DNA of 64,000 nucleotides from Paracidobacterium acidisoli (GTDB taxonomy: Bacteria > Acidobacteriota > Terriglobia > Terriglobales > Acidobacteriaceae). The stretch spans positions 62,001 through 126,000 of the forward strand of contig NZ_QVQT02000007.1 in the NCBI RefSeq assembly GCF_003428625.2, written 5' to 3'. Of this stretch, positions 10,225-17,136 are shown piece by piece (the first letter of the stretch is position 1; every line of letters starts with the position of its first letter). The notes below the pieces were generated by a model. The model saw only the letters and a program-made list of their open reading frames with translations. It was not told the origin of the DNA and did not search any database. Position numbers and translations under genes: made by a program.

Positions 10225-11892
10225 CTAAATGCTGGAATGGTTGCGGGGGTCTGCAACGCTCCAAATTTGCGGCGACATTACATTGCCCGTTTCCTCCTCC
10301 CCGCCGACCAGATGCCACGTTCCCTCGGCAACATAGTGCGATTTCCCGTTTCCGTCCCCATCGGCGTCCTGCGGAAACATACGGATCTCCGAAACGTGCT
10401 TCACCAGTTCTTTGCGAGCCTCGGCAGGCTCCCCGGAGATCAACTGTTGAAGGTCCCCCAGCCGCTTTGTGATGAAGCCCCGAATCTCCGACAGGTGTGC
10501 ATCCACAGAATCGGCTCCCCCCGCCAGAAGCTGGTCGGTGATCTCGCGTAATTGCTGCTCCCGTTCGTGGATGGCGGCAACGAGGAACGACGACGGTCCT
10601 GTCTCCGCAGCGGTAGCAGTCAACCGCCGCAACTCCCCTTCGAGTTTCTGCTTGCGCTCACGCATGTGAGCCATCTGATTTGTGAGCTTGGAAAAGGCGC
10701 TCTTCAAATGACTGTCGAACTCGTCCAGCGCGTACTCGACGGCCTCACGCTTTAGAACCTCATTTTGCAACTCTTCCAGCAGTCGCCTTTCCAGCCAGTC
10801 ACGCCGGATCGTGACGGAGTTGCCGCAAGCCCCACGATTGAAATGCTGCGAGCAGCCGTATCTCGGGTAGTGACCATAAGAGGTGTATCCGGTGACAATG
10901 ATCAAGTTGCCGCCACACAAGCCGCATTTCAGAATTCCGCTCAGAAGGTATGGACTGGTAATAGAGCGAGGCAAAAGACCCTTCTTCGCGCCGCTGTACA
11001 TGGCCATCAGGCGCTTCTGACGATCCTGAACCCGCCGCCAGACCTCATCGCTGACAATCTGGAGTTCGGGGTGGGGAACAACGCGCCATTCGCTCTCCGG
11101 CCTTGCACGGCGTACCCGCTTGTTTGTACCGGGGGTCTTCACGAACCGCGAACTGTTCCAAACCACTTTTCCTACATAGAGATCGCGGCGAAGCATCTCC
11201 CGAATACAGGTCGGACTCCATGTCGCGTACTGATTTCCCGACCGCGGTCGTGGCGAAGGAACACACTCGTGATTCAGAGTCTTTGCGATAGTCTTCAGGG
11301 ACTGGCCACTAGCCGACATATCGAAAATTCGGCGGATCACAACCGCCTCTTTTTCATTGATAACGAGTTGTTTAGCCGTAGTTCCGTCCACGGCCACCGT
11401 GTCATAGCCGAAGCAGCGACCTCCGGTATGGTGGCCTCGTAGTACGCGCCCCTCCAGCCCACGATGTGTTTTCTTGGCAAGCTCCTTCACATACAGGCTG
11501 TCCACCATGCCGTGAACGGTGACCAGCACATGCGCCTGCTCATTATCCGAGTCGATGCCCTGACTGACGGCGATGAGCCGGATGCCGGCAAAGTTCAGCT
11601 TCTCGAAGAAGGTGAGGGCATCCTTCGTATTTCGCGCCAGGCGGCTGCTGTCGTCGAGCAGGATCACATCGAAGGGACGGGCAGCGGACAGAGCCGCATT
11701 GAGCAGACGACCCAGCCCTGGACGATCCGCGCCCACGCCACTTACCGCTTCATCGACGTAGACGTGTTCCTCCAGAAAGACGAACCCGCGAGACTTCGCG
11801 TATTCGCGGCAGATGCGGAGTTGGTCGTCGATCGAGAGTGGGCTCTGAAGATCGCTGGAGTAGCGGGCATAGGCGGCGCAACGCAGAATCAT
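10225..11892 (-). CDS. Large serine recombinase (site-specific integrase)
   Basis: This 555-residue recombinase has an N-terminal resolvase domain with the catalytic Ser12 in YARYSSDLQ, the LDDSSRLAR motif and helix E, then the recombinase domain (about 170-300). A zinc ribbon (CGLCGG followed by YGCSQHFNRGACGNS) and a coiled-coil segment (about 385-450) follow, as in integrases of phages and conjugative elements. It is the only integrase visible in the island and should catalyse integration and excision. Its last codons run into the second tRNA-like repeat (10237-10249), so the gene abuts the candidate att site. It overlaps the preceding small gene by 4 bp (ATGA). Confidence 0.95.
   Translation of the reverse strand: MILRCAAYARYSSDLQSPLSIDDQLRICREYAKSRGFVFLEEHVYVDEAVSGVGADRPGLGRLLNAALSAARPFDVILLDDSSRLARNTKDALTFFEKLNFAGIRLIAVSQGIDSDNEQAHVLVTVHGMVDSLYVKELAKKTHRGLEGRVLRGHHTGGRCFGYDTVAVDGTTAKQLVINEKEAVVIRRIFDMSASGQSLKTIAKTLNHECVPSPRPRSGNQYATWSPTCIREMLRRDLYVGKVVWNSSRFVKTPGTNKRVRRARPESEWRVVPHPELQIVSDEVWRRVQDRQKRLMAMYSGAKKGLLPRSITSPYLLSGILKCGLCGGNLIIVTGYTSYGHYPRYGCSQHFNRGACGNSVTIRRDWLERRLLEELQNEVLKREAVEYALDEFDSHLKSAFSKLTNQMAHMRERKQKLEGELRRLTATAAETGPSSFLVAAIHEREQQLREITDQLLAGGADSVDAHLSEIRGFITKRLGDLQQLISGEPAEARKELVKHVSEIRMFPQDADGDGNGKSHYVAEGTWHLVGGEEETGNVMSPQIWSVADPRNHSSI
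10237..10249 (-). repeat. tRNA-fMet 3'-end copy, candidate att site (left, inner)
   Basis: A second exact copy of ATGGTTGCGGGGG lies inside the last codons of the recombinase gene, 94 bp from the outer copy. Two left copies could mean two successive insertions or a duplicated att core. Confidence 0.6.
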
Positions 11893-12122
11893 GGCTCATT
11901 ACCGTCCTTGTCGGACGTTACCTCTGTATTGCCGGTGGTTGCAAGTCGATTCCGCTTCTCGATTTCGGCCAGATACTCCCGCACCAGCGCAGGGATAATT
12001 ACATTGTCCATCCAGGACTTGAGAGCAGGGTCGAGTCGCTTCCCAAGGCCCGACGACCGCGCTGAACGGGACTGGCGCTCCAACGCCGCTTCATCTTCTT
12101 TTTGAGTGTTCCTAGTCTCCAC
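11889..12122 (-). CDS. Small recombinase-linked protein
   Basis: This is a 77-residue protein with a charged N-terminus and a C-terminal helix (LDPALKSWMDNVIIPALVREYLAEIE). I do not recognise a named family. The GTG at 12122 is chosen because GAGGGG lies 5 nt upstream; reading further upstream would run into the palindromes at 12182-12218. The stop overlaps the recombinase start (ATGA), so the two are translated together. It may be a recombination directionality or control factor; that is inference from position only. Confidence 0.6.
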   Translation of the reverse strand: METRNTQKEDEAALERQSRSARSSGLGKRLDPALKSWMDNVIIPALVREYLAEIEKRNRLATTGNTEVTSDKDGNEP

Positions 12123-12181
12123 GCAACCCCTCAAACGGTTCCTGCCGAGAAGAAGCGTAGAGCGCACGGGGAGCACAAAAC

Positions 12182-12218
12182 GTGGAATAACTTTCCACTC
12201 GGTGTCCTGAACGGACAC
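12182..12218 (-). promoter_or_regulatory. Tandem-palindrome operator upstream of the recombinase
   Basis: Two 17-bp palindromes of identical design lie 3 bp apart: GTGGAA-N5-TTCCAC (12182-12198) and GTGTCC-N5-GGACAC (12202-12218). The same pair in the opposite orientation precedes the pilus operon (16349-16385). The distance to the GTG at 12122 is about 60 bp. A further palindrome (CGCTTGA-GT-TCAAGCG) sits at 12223-12238. This is probably a binding site for a dimeric regulator of the mobile element. Confidence 0.65.
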
Positions 12219-12387
12219 CTTACGCTTGAGTTCAAGCGCGATCTGTCCTCCCCCGGAAGCGCGCTGAAAGCCACCGTTGCCGAAATGACAAGTTTTTTAT
12301 TGTCATAGTCAACACGAATGACTAGCTATACCTTGTCGCAACCAGAGTCGACTCCCAGAAGCGCAGCGTCAAACGCGGGCTTGATGT

Positions 12388-12425
12388 ATTACGCAATATG
12401 CGTAATAATATACGCGATATGCGTA
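12388..12425 (+). promoter_or_regulatory. Palindromic repeats over the start of the MNT gene
   Basis: ATTACGCA-ATA-TGCGTAAT (12388-12406) and TACGC-GATAT-GCGTA (12411-12425) are adjacent inverted repeats covering the possible start codons of the wHTH-nucleotidyltransferase gene. They are probably autoregulatory sites for its winged-helix domain. Confidence 0.55.
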
Positions 12426-13060
12426 AGGATTTCACTCTCGCGGCGCTGATCAGTCCGACCCGGCAAGGGGTTTTGACCACCTTGTTCCTTCGGCCTGAAA
12501 AGGAATGGTATCTGAGCGAGTTGGCGGCTTCGCTCGGAACCGGCCCCTCGTCTCTGCAGCGAGAGGTGGATGCGCTCATCCGCGTCGGCATCCTCAAGAA
12601 GCGTGTGGATGGCCGTAGAAGCTACGTTCAGGCCAATGAAGACTCTCCGATCTTTCCAGAGCTGCGCGGACTGGTTGAAAAGACCAGCGGCATCGTCCCC
12701 ATGCTCGTAGACGCGGTTAAGCGCACCAAGGGATTGAAGATTGCCTTTATCTATGGGTCGCTCGCCCGTGGCGAAGAGGGGGCCGAGAGCGACGTGGACG
12801 TGATGCTGCTGGGCAATGTAAGCACGATGGAATTGAGTCCGAAGTTGCGGGCAGTGGAAGTAGCGGTCGGACGACAGGTCAACCCGACCGTTTTCTCTCT
12901 CGACGAGTTTGCAAAGAAGGTTACTGAGAAAAACCACTTTTTGCGGACGGTCCTGAGAAATAAGAAAATAATGCTGGTAGGGACCGAGGATGAGTTGGAA
13001 AACATTGCTCGCCGCGCGGAAGATTCACGCGCACCAGTCGAGCAAACAGGAACTCGATGA
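12419..13060 (+). CDS. wHTH-MNT nucleotidyltransferase (antitoxin/regulator)
   Basis: This protein of about 213 residues has an N-terminal ArsR-like winged helix (LSELAASLGTGPSSLQREVDALIRVGILKK) and a minimal nucleotidyltransferase domain with GSLARGEEGAESDVDVMLLG, the GSxxRG/DxD catalytic signature. In MNT/HEPN pairs the nucleotidyltransferase neutralises the HEPN RNase by adding nucleotides to it. The partner gene starts 71 bp before this one ends. An in-frame ATG at 12398 also exists, but it and the next codons lie within palindromic DNA, so the ATG at 12419 is preferred. Neither has a clear ribosome site; the transcript may be leaderless. Confidence 0.82.
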   Translation: MRKDFTLAALISPTRQGVLTTLFLRPEKEWYLSELAASLGTGPSSLQREVDALIRVGILKKRVDGRRSYVQANEDSPIFPELRGLVEKTSGIVPMLVDAVKRTKGLKIAFIYGSLARGEEGAESDVDVMLLGNVSTMELSPKLRAVEVAVGRQVNPTVFSLDEFAKKVTEKNHFLRTVLRNKKIMLVGTEDELENIARRAEDSRAPVEQTGTR

Positions 13061-13433
13061 ACTCCGGGCTGTAGTCAAGCGGGATCTGGCTGACGCAGCT
13101 CTTCCGGCGCTTTCAGAGGATCGCCGATTCGCAACTGCGTATAACGCGGCCTTGCAAGTGGCGAGAATGGCAACGGCCTGCGCGGGCTACCGTGTGGCCG
13201 CTGTTCCTGGGCATCATGCTCTCAGTTTCGAGTGCGCCGGCTTCGCCCTTGGGAAACGAGCCGACAAGCTGGTGCTGTTTTTCGATGGATGCAGACGCAA
13301 GCGGAACGTGATCGACTACACCGGAGTACAGATTGCCACGGCCACCGAAGCGGCTGAACTTCTCCAACGCGCTCAGGAGTTCAGCACTCTGGTCGAGGCG
13401 TGGATTAAGAGCACGCACCCTCACCTGAGCTAA
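12990..13433 (+). CDS. HEPN-domain toxin
   Basis: This 147-residue all-helical HEPN protein contains DRRFATAYNAALQVARMAT and the C-terminal RRKRNVIDY motif, the Rx-RN signature of HEPN RNases. The usual His is replaced by Asp/Tyr as in several MNT-linked families. It overlaps the MNT gene by 71 bp in another frame, the common organisation of these toxin-antitoxin pairs. The likely role is RNA cleavage when unmodified, stabilising the element or aborting phage infection. Confidence 0.78.
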   Translation: MSWKTLLAARKIHAHQSSKQELDELRAVVKRDLADAALPALSEDRRFATAYNAALQVARMATACAGYRVAAVPGHHALSFECAGFALGKRADKLVLFFDGCRRKRNVIDYTGVQIATATEAAELLQRAQEFSTLVEAWIKSTHPHLS

Positions 13434-13448
13434 TCCACGAACTGGACG

Positions 13449-13700
13449 CTACGCTAAATGTTCTGAGCTGGACAGCACCTGCACCTCGCCGAGAACCTTC
13501 AACTCCAGAATCTCCGTGCTCTGCTGACGCCGACGCACATAGGCAATGATTTCCTCCAGACTGAGCGCGGCGAATAGCTCAGTCGTGACCGTCGCTGCAT
13601 TACCATCTTCGGCGGTCTGCTCGCCCTTGAGTTCAAACAGAAGCGCTCTGTGCGGCTGACCCAATGATGAAACTACCTCGTGATCCTTGCTCTTTGCCAT
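13449..13700 (-). CDS. Small hypothetical protein
   Basis: This 83-residue acidic protein begins MAKSKDHEVV and contains two short strands and a helix (LSLEEIIAYVRRRQQ). I do not recognise a family. It is convergent with the HEPN gene and lies within the accessory region. No signal peptide or membrane segment is seen. Confidence 0.45.
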   Translation of the reverse strand: MAKSKDHEVVSSLGQPHRALLFELKGEQTAEDGNAATVTTELFAALSLEEIIAYVRRRQQSTEILELKVLGEVQVLSSSEHLA

Positions 13701-13856
13701 AACAGACTCCGTGGGAAGAAATTGCGGCGCCCAACTCCCGACACTGGCGAATCAGACGCCGCTACATGGCAGCTCCACCCCTGGAACCACCGAGCCGTAC
13801 AAACAATGTGTCGCATAATACCTCTGTTATGCAGTGCGGTAGTACCATAAAAGCCG

Positions 13857-14048
13857 GTGGCCAAAAAGGATCACATTCCTTCCCGGCGCACCGGCAAGAC
13901 CCTGCTTGGAGCGAAAGTGTTCTCCTACTACACCCAGGAAGAACGTCGGCTGCTGGAAAAGGCTGCGAAGCAGGAACGTCGCAGTCTGAGCAGCTTTGTC
14001 GCCCTCGCCGCCATTGAGCGGGCACAGCGGATTATTGCCGGCAAGTAA
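13857..14048 (+). CDS. Small ribbon-helix-helix-like DNA-binding protein
   Basis: This 63-residue basic protein contains SYYTQEERRLLEKAAKQERRSLSSFVALAAIERAQR, the strand-helix-helix pattern of DUF1778-like or MobC-like ribbon-helix-helix proteins. It starts at GTG 13857. It lies 390 bp before the methyltransferase and its structured leader, so an accessory transfer or antitoxin role is possible. No partner toxin is adjacent. Confidence 0.6.
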   Translation: MAKKDHIPSRRTGKTLLGAKVFSYYTQEERRLLEKAAKQERRSLSSFVALAAIERAQRIIAGK

Positions 14049-14231
14049 GCGCCTCCTACAGCGTCTACCTTACTTCCGATCTCTTAATGCTACCATTATG
14101 CAGTATTGACCCCCCTCACAGATGAGTGCCCAGCGTACCTGTGGCATCTGACCTGAACTGTCCCATGCTTGCAAAAGCAGTACATCACCTTGTGCCCTGC
14201 ATGTTCTCTCAGGCACCGCGAGAGAGAGACA

Positions 14232-14430
14232 GGCCGCGCCCGGCGACACGGCGCGCCTCTGCTTTTTCGGCTTTCAGAAAATCTTTTCGGCAATACCCGC
14301 AAAGAACGCGGTGACGGAAAAGATTTTCCGAACCTTCCGAAAAAGCGGCGCTGGGTCTTGGGAGCGGCCTTCTCTCGCGCCCTTGCGGGAGGGTGTCCTG
14401 AGAGATCACTCCGGGACCACAAAGGAGATC
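14232..14430 (+). promoter_or_regulatory. Structured leader element, copy A (before the methyltransferase)
   Basis: A long imperfect hairpin (core 14264-14346) is built from CTTTCAGAAAATCTTTTCGG and GAAAAGATTTTCCGAA around an inner CCGC/GCGG stem. A second GC-rich hairpin and a ribosome site follow. The same arrangement, with blocks of up to about 25 identical bases, occurs at 27229-27450 before ssb. Candidate roles are a single-strand promoter active during conjugation or a structured leader RNA. No coding frame is convincing between 14049 and 14436. Confidence 0.6.
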
Positions 14431-14436
14431 AAGGTC

Positions 14437-15153
14437 ATGCAAGCACAAACTACAGTTCAGCATCAGTTCATCAACAGCATCACGCAGGGCGACTGCATCC
14501 AGGTCATGCGCAAGATGCCCGCAAACAGCGTCGATTTCATCCTCACCGATCCGCCGTATCTAGTGAACTACCGCGACCGCGATGGACGCACCATCCAGAA
14601 CGACGCCAAAGCAGATTGGCTTAAACCGGCGATGCGAGAAGCGTACCGCGTGCTGAAGCAGAACCGCGTAGCAGTCATGTTCTACGGCTGGACGAAGGTT
14701 GATGCTTTCTTCGAGGCATGGAAAGAAGCAGGTTTTCAGCCGGTCGGACACATCGTGTTCCGCAAGGCATATAGCTCCAAGAGCCGCTTCTTTAGCTATC
14801 AGCATGAACAGGCATACTTGCTGGCGAAGGGCAGTCAACCGCTGCCGAAGCAACCGCTGGCAGATGTGATGGATATGCCGTACAGCGGCAACAAGCTGCA
14901 TCCGACGCAGAAGCCGGTCGTAGCATTGGCTCCCCTGGTTCGCAGCTTCACGTTGTCGGGTGAGTTGGTACTCGATCCATTTGCAGGCAGCGGAAGCTCA
15001 TGCGCAGCAGCGTTGCTGACAGGCCGCAGGTACATCGGCGTAGAGCTGGATGCAGAGTATTTTCATCAAGCGTCGGCTCGGTTGGAGCGCGTACAAGAGA
15101 GGGTCGCCGCAAAGATGCGGTCCTCTCAGGTTCTCATTCCCACCATGCGGTGA
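14437..15153 (+). CDS. Orphan DNA methyltransferase (N6-adenine/N4-cytosine)
   Basis: This 238-residue enzyme has the catalytic DPPY motif at residues 38-41 and the SAM-binding DPFAGSG motif at about 179-185. The order DPPY then FxGxG marks a beta-class adenine or N4-cytosine methyltransferase. HPTQKP precedes motif I, as usual. No restriction enzyme is nearby, so it is likely a protective methylase of the mobile element, useful after entry into a new host. The ATG at 14437 follows AAAGGAGATC. The upstream leader is shared with ssb, suggesting co-regulation. Confidence 0.92.
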   Translation: MQAQTTVQHQFINSITQGDCIQVMRKMPANSVDFILTDPPYLVNYRDRDGRTIQNDAKADWLKPAMREAYRVLKQNRVAVMFYGWTKVDAFFEAWKEAGFQPVGHIVFRKAYSSKSRFFSYQHEQAYLLAKGSQPLPKQPLADVMDMPYSGNKLHPTQKPVVALAPLVRSFTLSGELVLDPFAGSGSSCAAALLTGRRYIGVELDAEYFHQASARLERVQERVAAKMRSSQVLIPTMR

Positions 15154-15305
15154 GTGTGCCCGCGTGCCCAGCGCGCCTCAAGGCGACCTCTCTTCTGAGT
15201 TGTGATTCCCGCAGCCTTGACCCGCACCGCGCCCGCGCTTTCTTTGCCTGACATGGTGGGAATGAGCATCTCCGCGCAGTTGCGCGCGCGAATTCATCAA
15301 TGCGT

Positions 15306-15854
15306 TTAGCCACGCTGCTGGCCTTTGATCCCCTTGCGGTCCTCTATCGGATCTGCTGGCAAAATTCGCGCCAGTTGTTCTTCGCAAGTCAAGTCATACG
15401 CTGCCATAAGCAGGCTAAGTGCAAGCCCAACCGCGGCACGCAATTCGCCGAGTGCTGTAAAGAACTTCCAGCTATCTGGTCCACCCTGAAACCCATTTTC
15501 GATGATGACTCTATGAGGGCCATCATGGTCGCCCACGGTATCAAGAAACTTTCTGCAGGCTGCACGCATTGACCGAAGTTGACTTGTCAGTGCGCCCTCG
15601 TCCCGCGAGACAAGTAGTTTCTGATGGAAAACATCTCGCATCTGCCGTACAGACTCAACGACCCAGCGTGGCACCTCAAGTTCGTAATCGTTATAGAGCG
15701 TGCGGCGGTTCTCAAGCTCCTTCACAATTTCGACGGCGAGATCCCGTTCGGAAGGAATCCACACTGGCGATTCGTAGATATGAGCGACATTTGTGACTAT
15801 CGCTTTTTGAGCACGGAGTGAGCCGACTAATGGGCGTTGGTCTTTCGATGCCAT
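15306..15854 (-). CDS. Uncharacterised protein (DUF6650-like)
   Basis: This 182-residue soluble, helical protein has the segment SERDLAVEIVKELENRRTLYNDYELEVPRWVVESV, which resembles from memory the DUF6650 family start (LEDRRVLY...EVP). There are no catalytic motifs I can name. It follows the 110-residue gene on the same strand after 14 bp, so the two probably form one operon. Proteins of this type often sit beside small sensor-like proteins in accessory regions; its function is unknown. Confidence 0.6.
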   Translation of the reverse strand: MASKDQRPLVGSLRAQKAIVTNVAHIYESPVWIPSERDLAVEIVKELENRRTLYNDYELEVPRWVVESVRQMRDVFHQKLLVSRDEGALTSQLRSMRAACRKFLDTVGDHDGPHRVIIENGFQGGPDSWKFFTALGELRAAVGLALSLLMAAYDLTCEEQLARILPADPIEDRKGIKGQQRG

Positions 15855-15868
15855 TCGTATCTCCGAAA

Positions 15869-16201
15869 TTACATTGTTATGTCGCCATCGATTTTCTGGG
15901 CAACAATGGTTTTCTCCGACTTCAAGTTGCCGACCAACGAGCTGGCAATCTGAGTGGACTGGTCCCGAGCGGGAGCATCTGCAAGCAGCTTCAAAGCCTG
16001 AGACAACAGTTCTTCATCGCCGTGAAGTTTTGTGGCGATCACTTGCGGAAGCTGGTCTGGCTCAGGCTCCTTCGTCCAACCTAAAAGACTCTTTGCCTTC
16101 GACCAAACGTCTTTACCTGCCTCGGATGCCAGCCCTTTGGCGCACTCGGTTCCAAGCACCGTCAGAGCAGAGGTGGCTGTTGCCAATGTGATTGGGTCCA
16201 C
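15869..16201 (-). CDS. Small helical adaptor-like protein with beta-rich C-terminal tail
   Basis: This 110-residue protein starts at GTG 16201, with GGAGG 6 nt upstream (a GGAGGTTCGCG spacer). The sequence begins VDPITLATATSALTVLG and is helical, with a WSKAKSLLG block. It ends in a short polar-hydrophobic tail (EKTIVAQKIDGDITM), which recalls the amyloid-type signalling tails of small bacterial adaptor proteins. That resemblance is weak and untested. It is co-transcribed with the gene at 15306-15854. Confidence 0.6.
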   Translation of the reverse strand: MDPITLATATSALTVLGTECAKGLASEAGKDVWSKAKSLLGWTKEPEPDQLPQVIATKLHGDEELLSQALKLLADAPARDQSTQIASSLVGNLKSEKTIVAQKIDGDITM

Positions 16202-16348
16202 CGCGAACCTCCAAATGAGAGTTAGCCATTCATTATATTTGTCCGGCACGCTACGCAGGAGCCCGAAGCCGTCCACGCGTGTTTGTTCTGTCTAGCACAC
16301 GGCACAAGCTGAACGCCTAGAGCTTCGCTCTCGCCGACGGCGGAGATG

Positions 16349-16385
16349 GTGTCCTCACAGGACACCGAGTGGAAAACAATTCCAC
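16349..16385 (+). promoter_or_regulatory. Tandem-palindrome operator upstream of the pilus operon
   Basis: GTGTCC-N5-GGACAC (16349-16365), a CGA spacer, then GTGGAA-N5-TTCCAC (16369-16385). This is the same pair of 17-bp palindromes as at 12182-12218, inverted. It lies 90 bp before the first conjugation gene. One regulator could control both integration and transfer through the two sites. Confidence 0.7.
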
Positions 16386-16474
16386 TCAATCGCACCCGTC
16401 CTCGCCCTACCTTCACATCCAGCACGTTGCACCGAGAGTGGCCACTCGACGGCAAACCACCAAAGGAGACTCCT

Positions 16475-16807
16475 GTGGAGAGCACCCGTTCGTCGAAGCT
16501 GCGCTCTTTCTTCCGTTGGGCGCGCAGCCGCCCCCTAGCCCGCTATGCAGTCCCGTTATTTCTGCTATCCGCTGTGCCGCTCTACGCACAGCAAGGCAGC
16601 GATCCGTGGGACAACGCAGTCAACGTCCTCAAAACCGCGTTTACCGGCACGATTGCGACCGGGCTGTCGCTGGTCGCAATCGTTGTCGGCGGACTGATGT
16701 TCGCCTACGGCGAAGGCCAGTCCAAAAAGACCATTGCCGGGATCGTCTTCGGCGTGGGTATGGCAATCGGCGCAGTTAACTTCATGGCCTGGCTCTTCCC
16801 GAGCTAG
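16475..16807 (+). CDS. VirB2/TrbC-like conjugative pilin
   Basis: This 110-residue pre-pilin has a long basic N-terminus, a signal segment (YAVPLFLLSAVPLYAQ) and two membrane helices (TGTIATGLSLVAIVVGGLMFAYG and IAGIVFGVGMAIGAVNFMAWLF), the usual TrbC/VirB2 layout. The GTG start at 16475 follows AAAGGAG. It is the first gene of an eight-gene transfer operon with very short spacers. Confidence 0.85.
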   Translation: MESTRSSKLRSFFRWARSRPLARYAVPLFLLSAVPLYAQQGSDPWDNAVNVLKTAFTGTIATGLSLVAIVVGGLMFAYGEGQSKKTIAGIVFGVGMAIGAVNFMAWLFPS

Positions 16808-16821
16808 AGAGGAGGTGATCC

Positions 16822-17136
16822 ATGTCTAAGCCAGCGGACGCGAGAGTGAGTCCGGTATTCAAGGCCATGAACCGTCCGTTGACTGTTCTCGGAGCGGAGC
16901 GGCGGTTGTTCTTCGTCGCTCTGATCTCCGGGGGCGCCATCTTCTCTCTGCTCCATTCATTGCTCGGCGGAATCGGCCTGTTCATCGTCGGCGTCGTTAT
17001 CGCCCGCATTGCTACAAAGCACGACGTGGAGATTCTGCGCGTGCTCTTCAACTCCGGCAAGTTCCGCAGACGCTACGACCCGATGAAGCCCGATACCGCA
17101 GAACTCCGCATTGCGAGGCGCAATGGTCAAGGTTGA
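16822..17136 (+). CDS. virB3: VirB3/TrbD-like inner-membrane protein
   Basis: This 104-residue protein has two closely spaced membrane segments (LFFVALISGGAIFSLLH and GGIGLFIVGVVIARIA) after the typical VFKAMNRPLTVLGAERR N-terminus. In type IV secretion systems VirB3 anchors VirB4 at the inner membrane, and the virB4 gene overlaps its end by 14 bp here. GAGGAGGTGATCC provides the ribosome site. Confidence 0.85.
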   Translation: MSKPADARVSPVFKAMNRPLTVLGAERRLFFVALISGGAIFSLLHSLLGGIGLFIVGVVIARIATKHDVEILRVLFNSGKFRRRYDPMKPDTAELRIARRNGQG

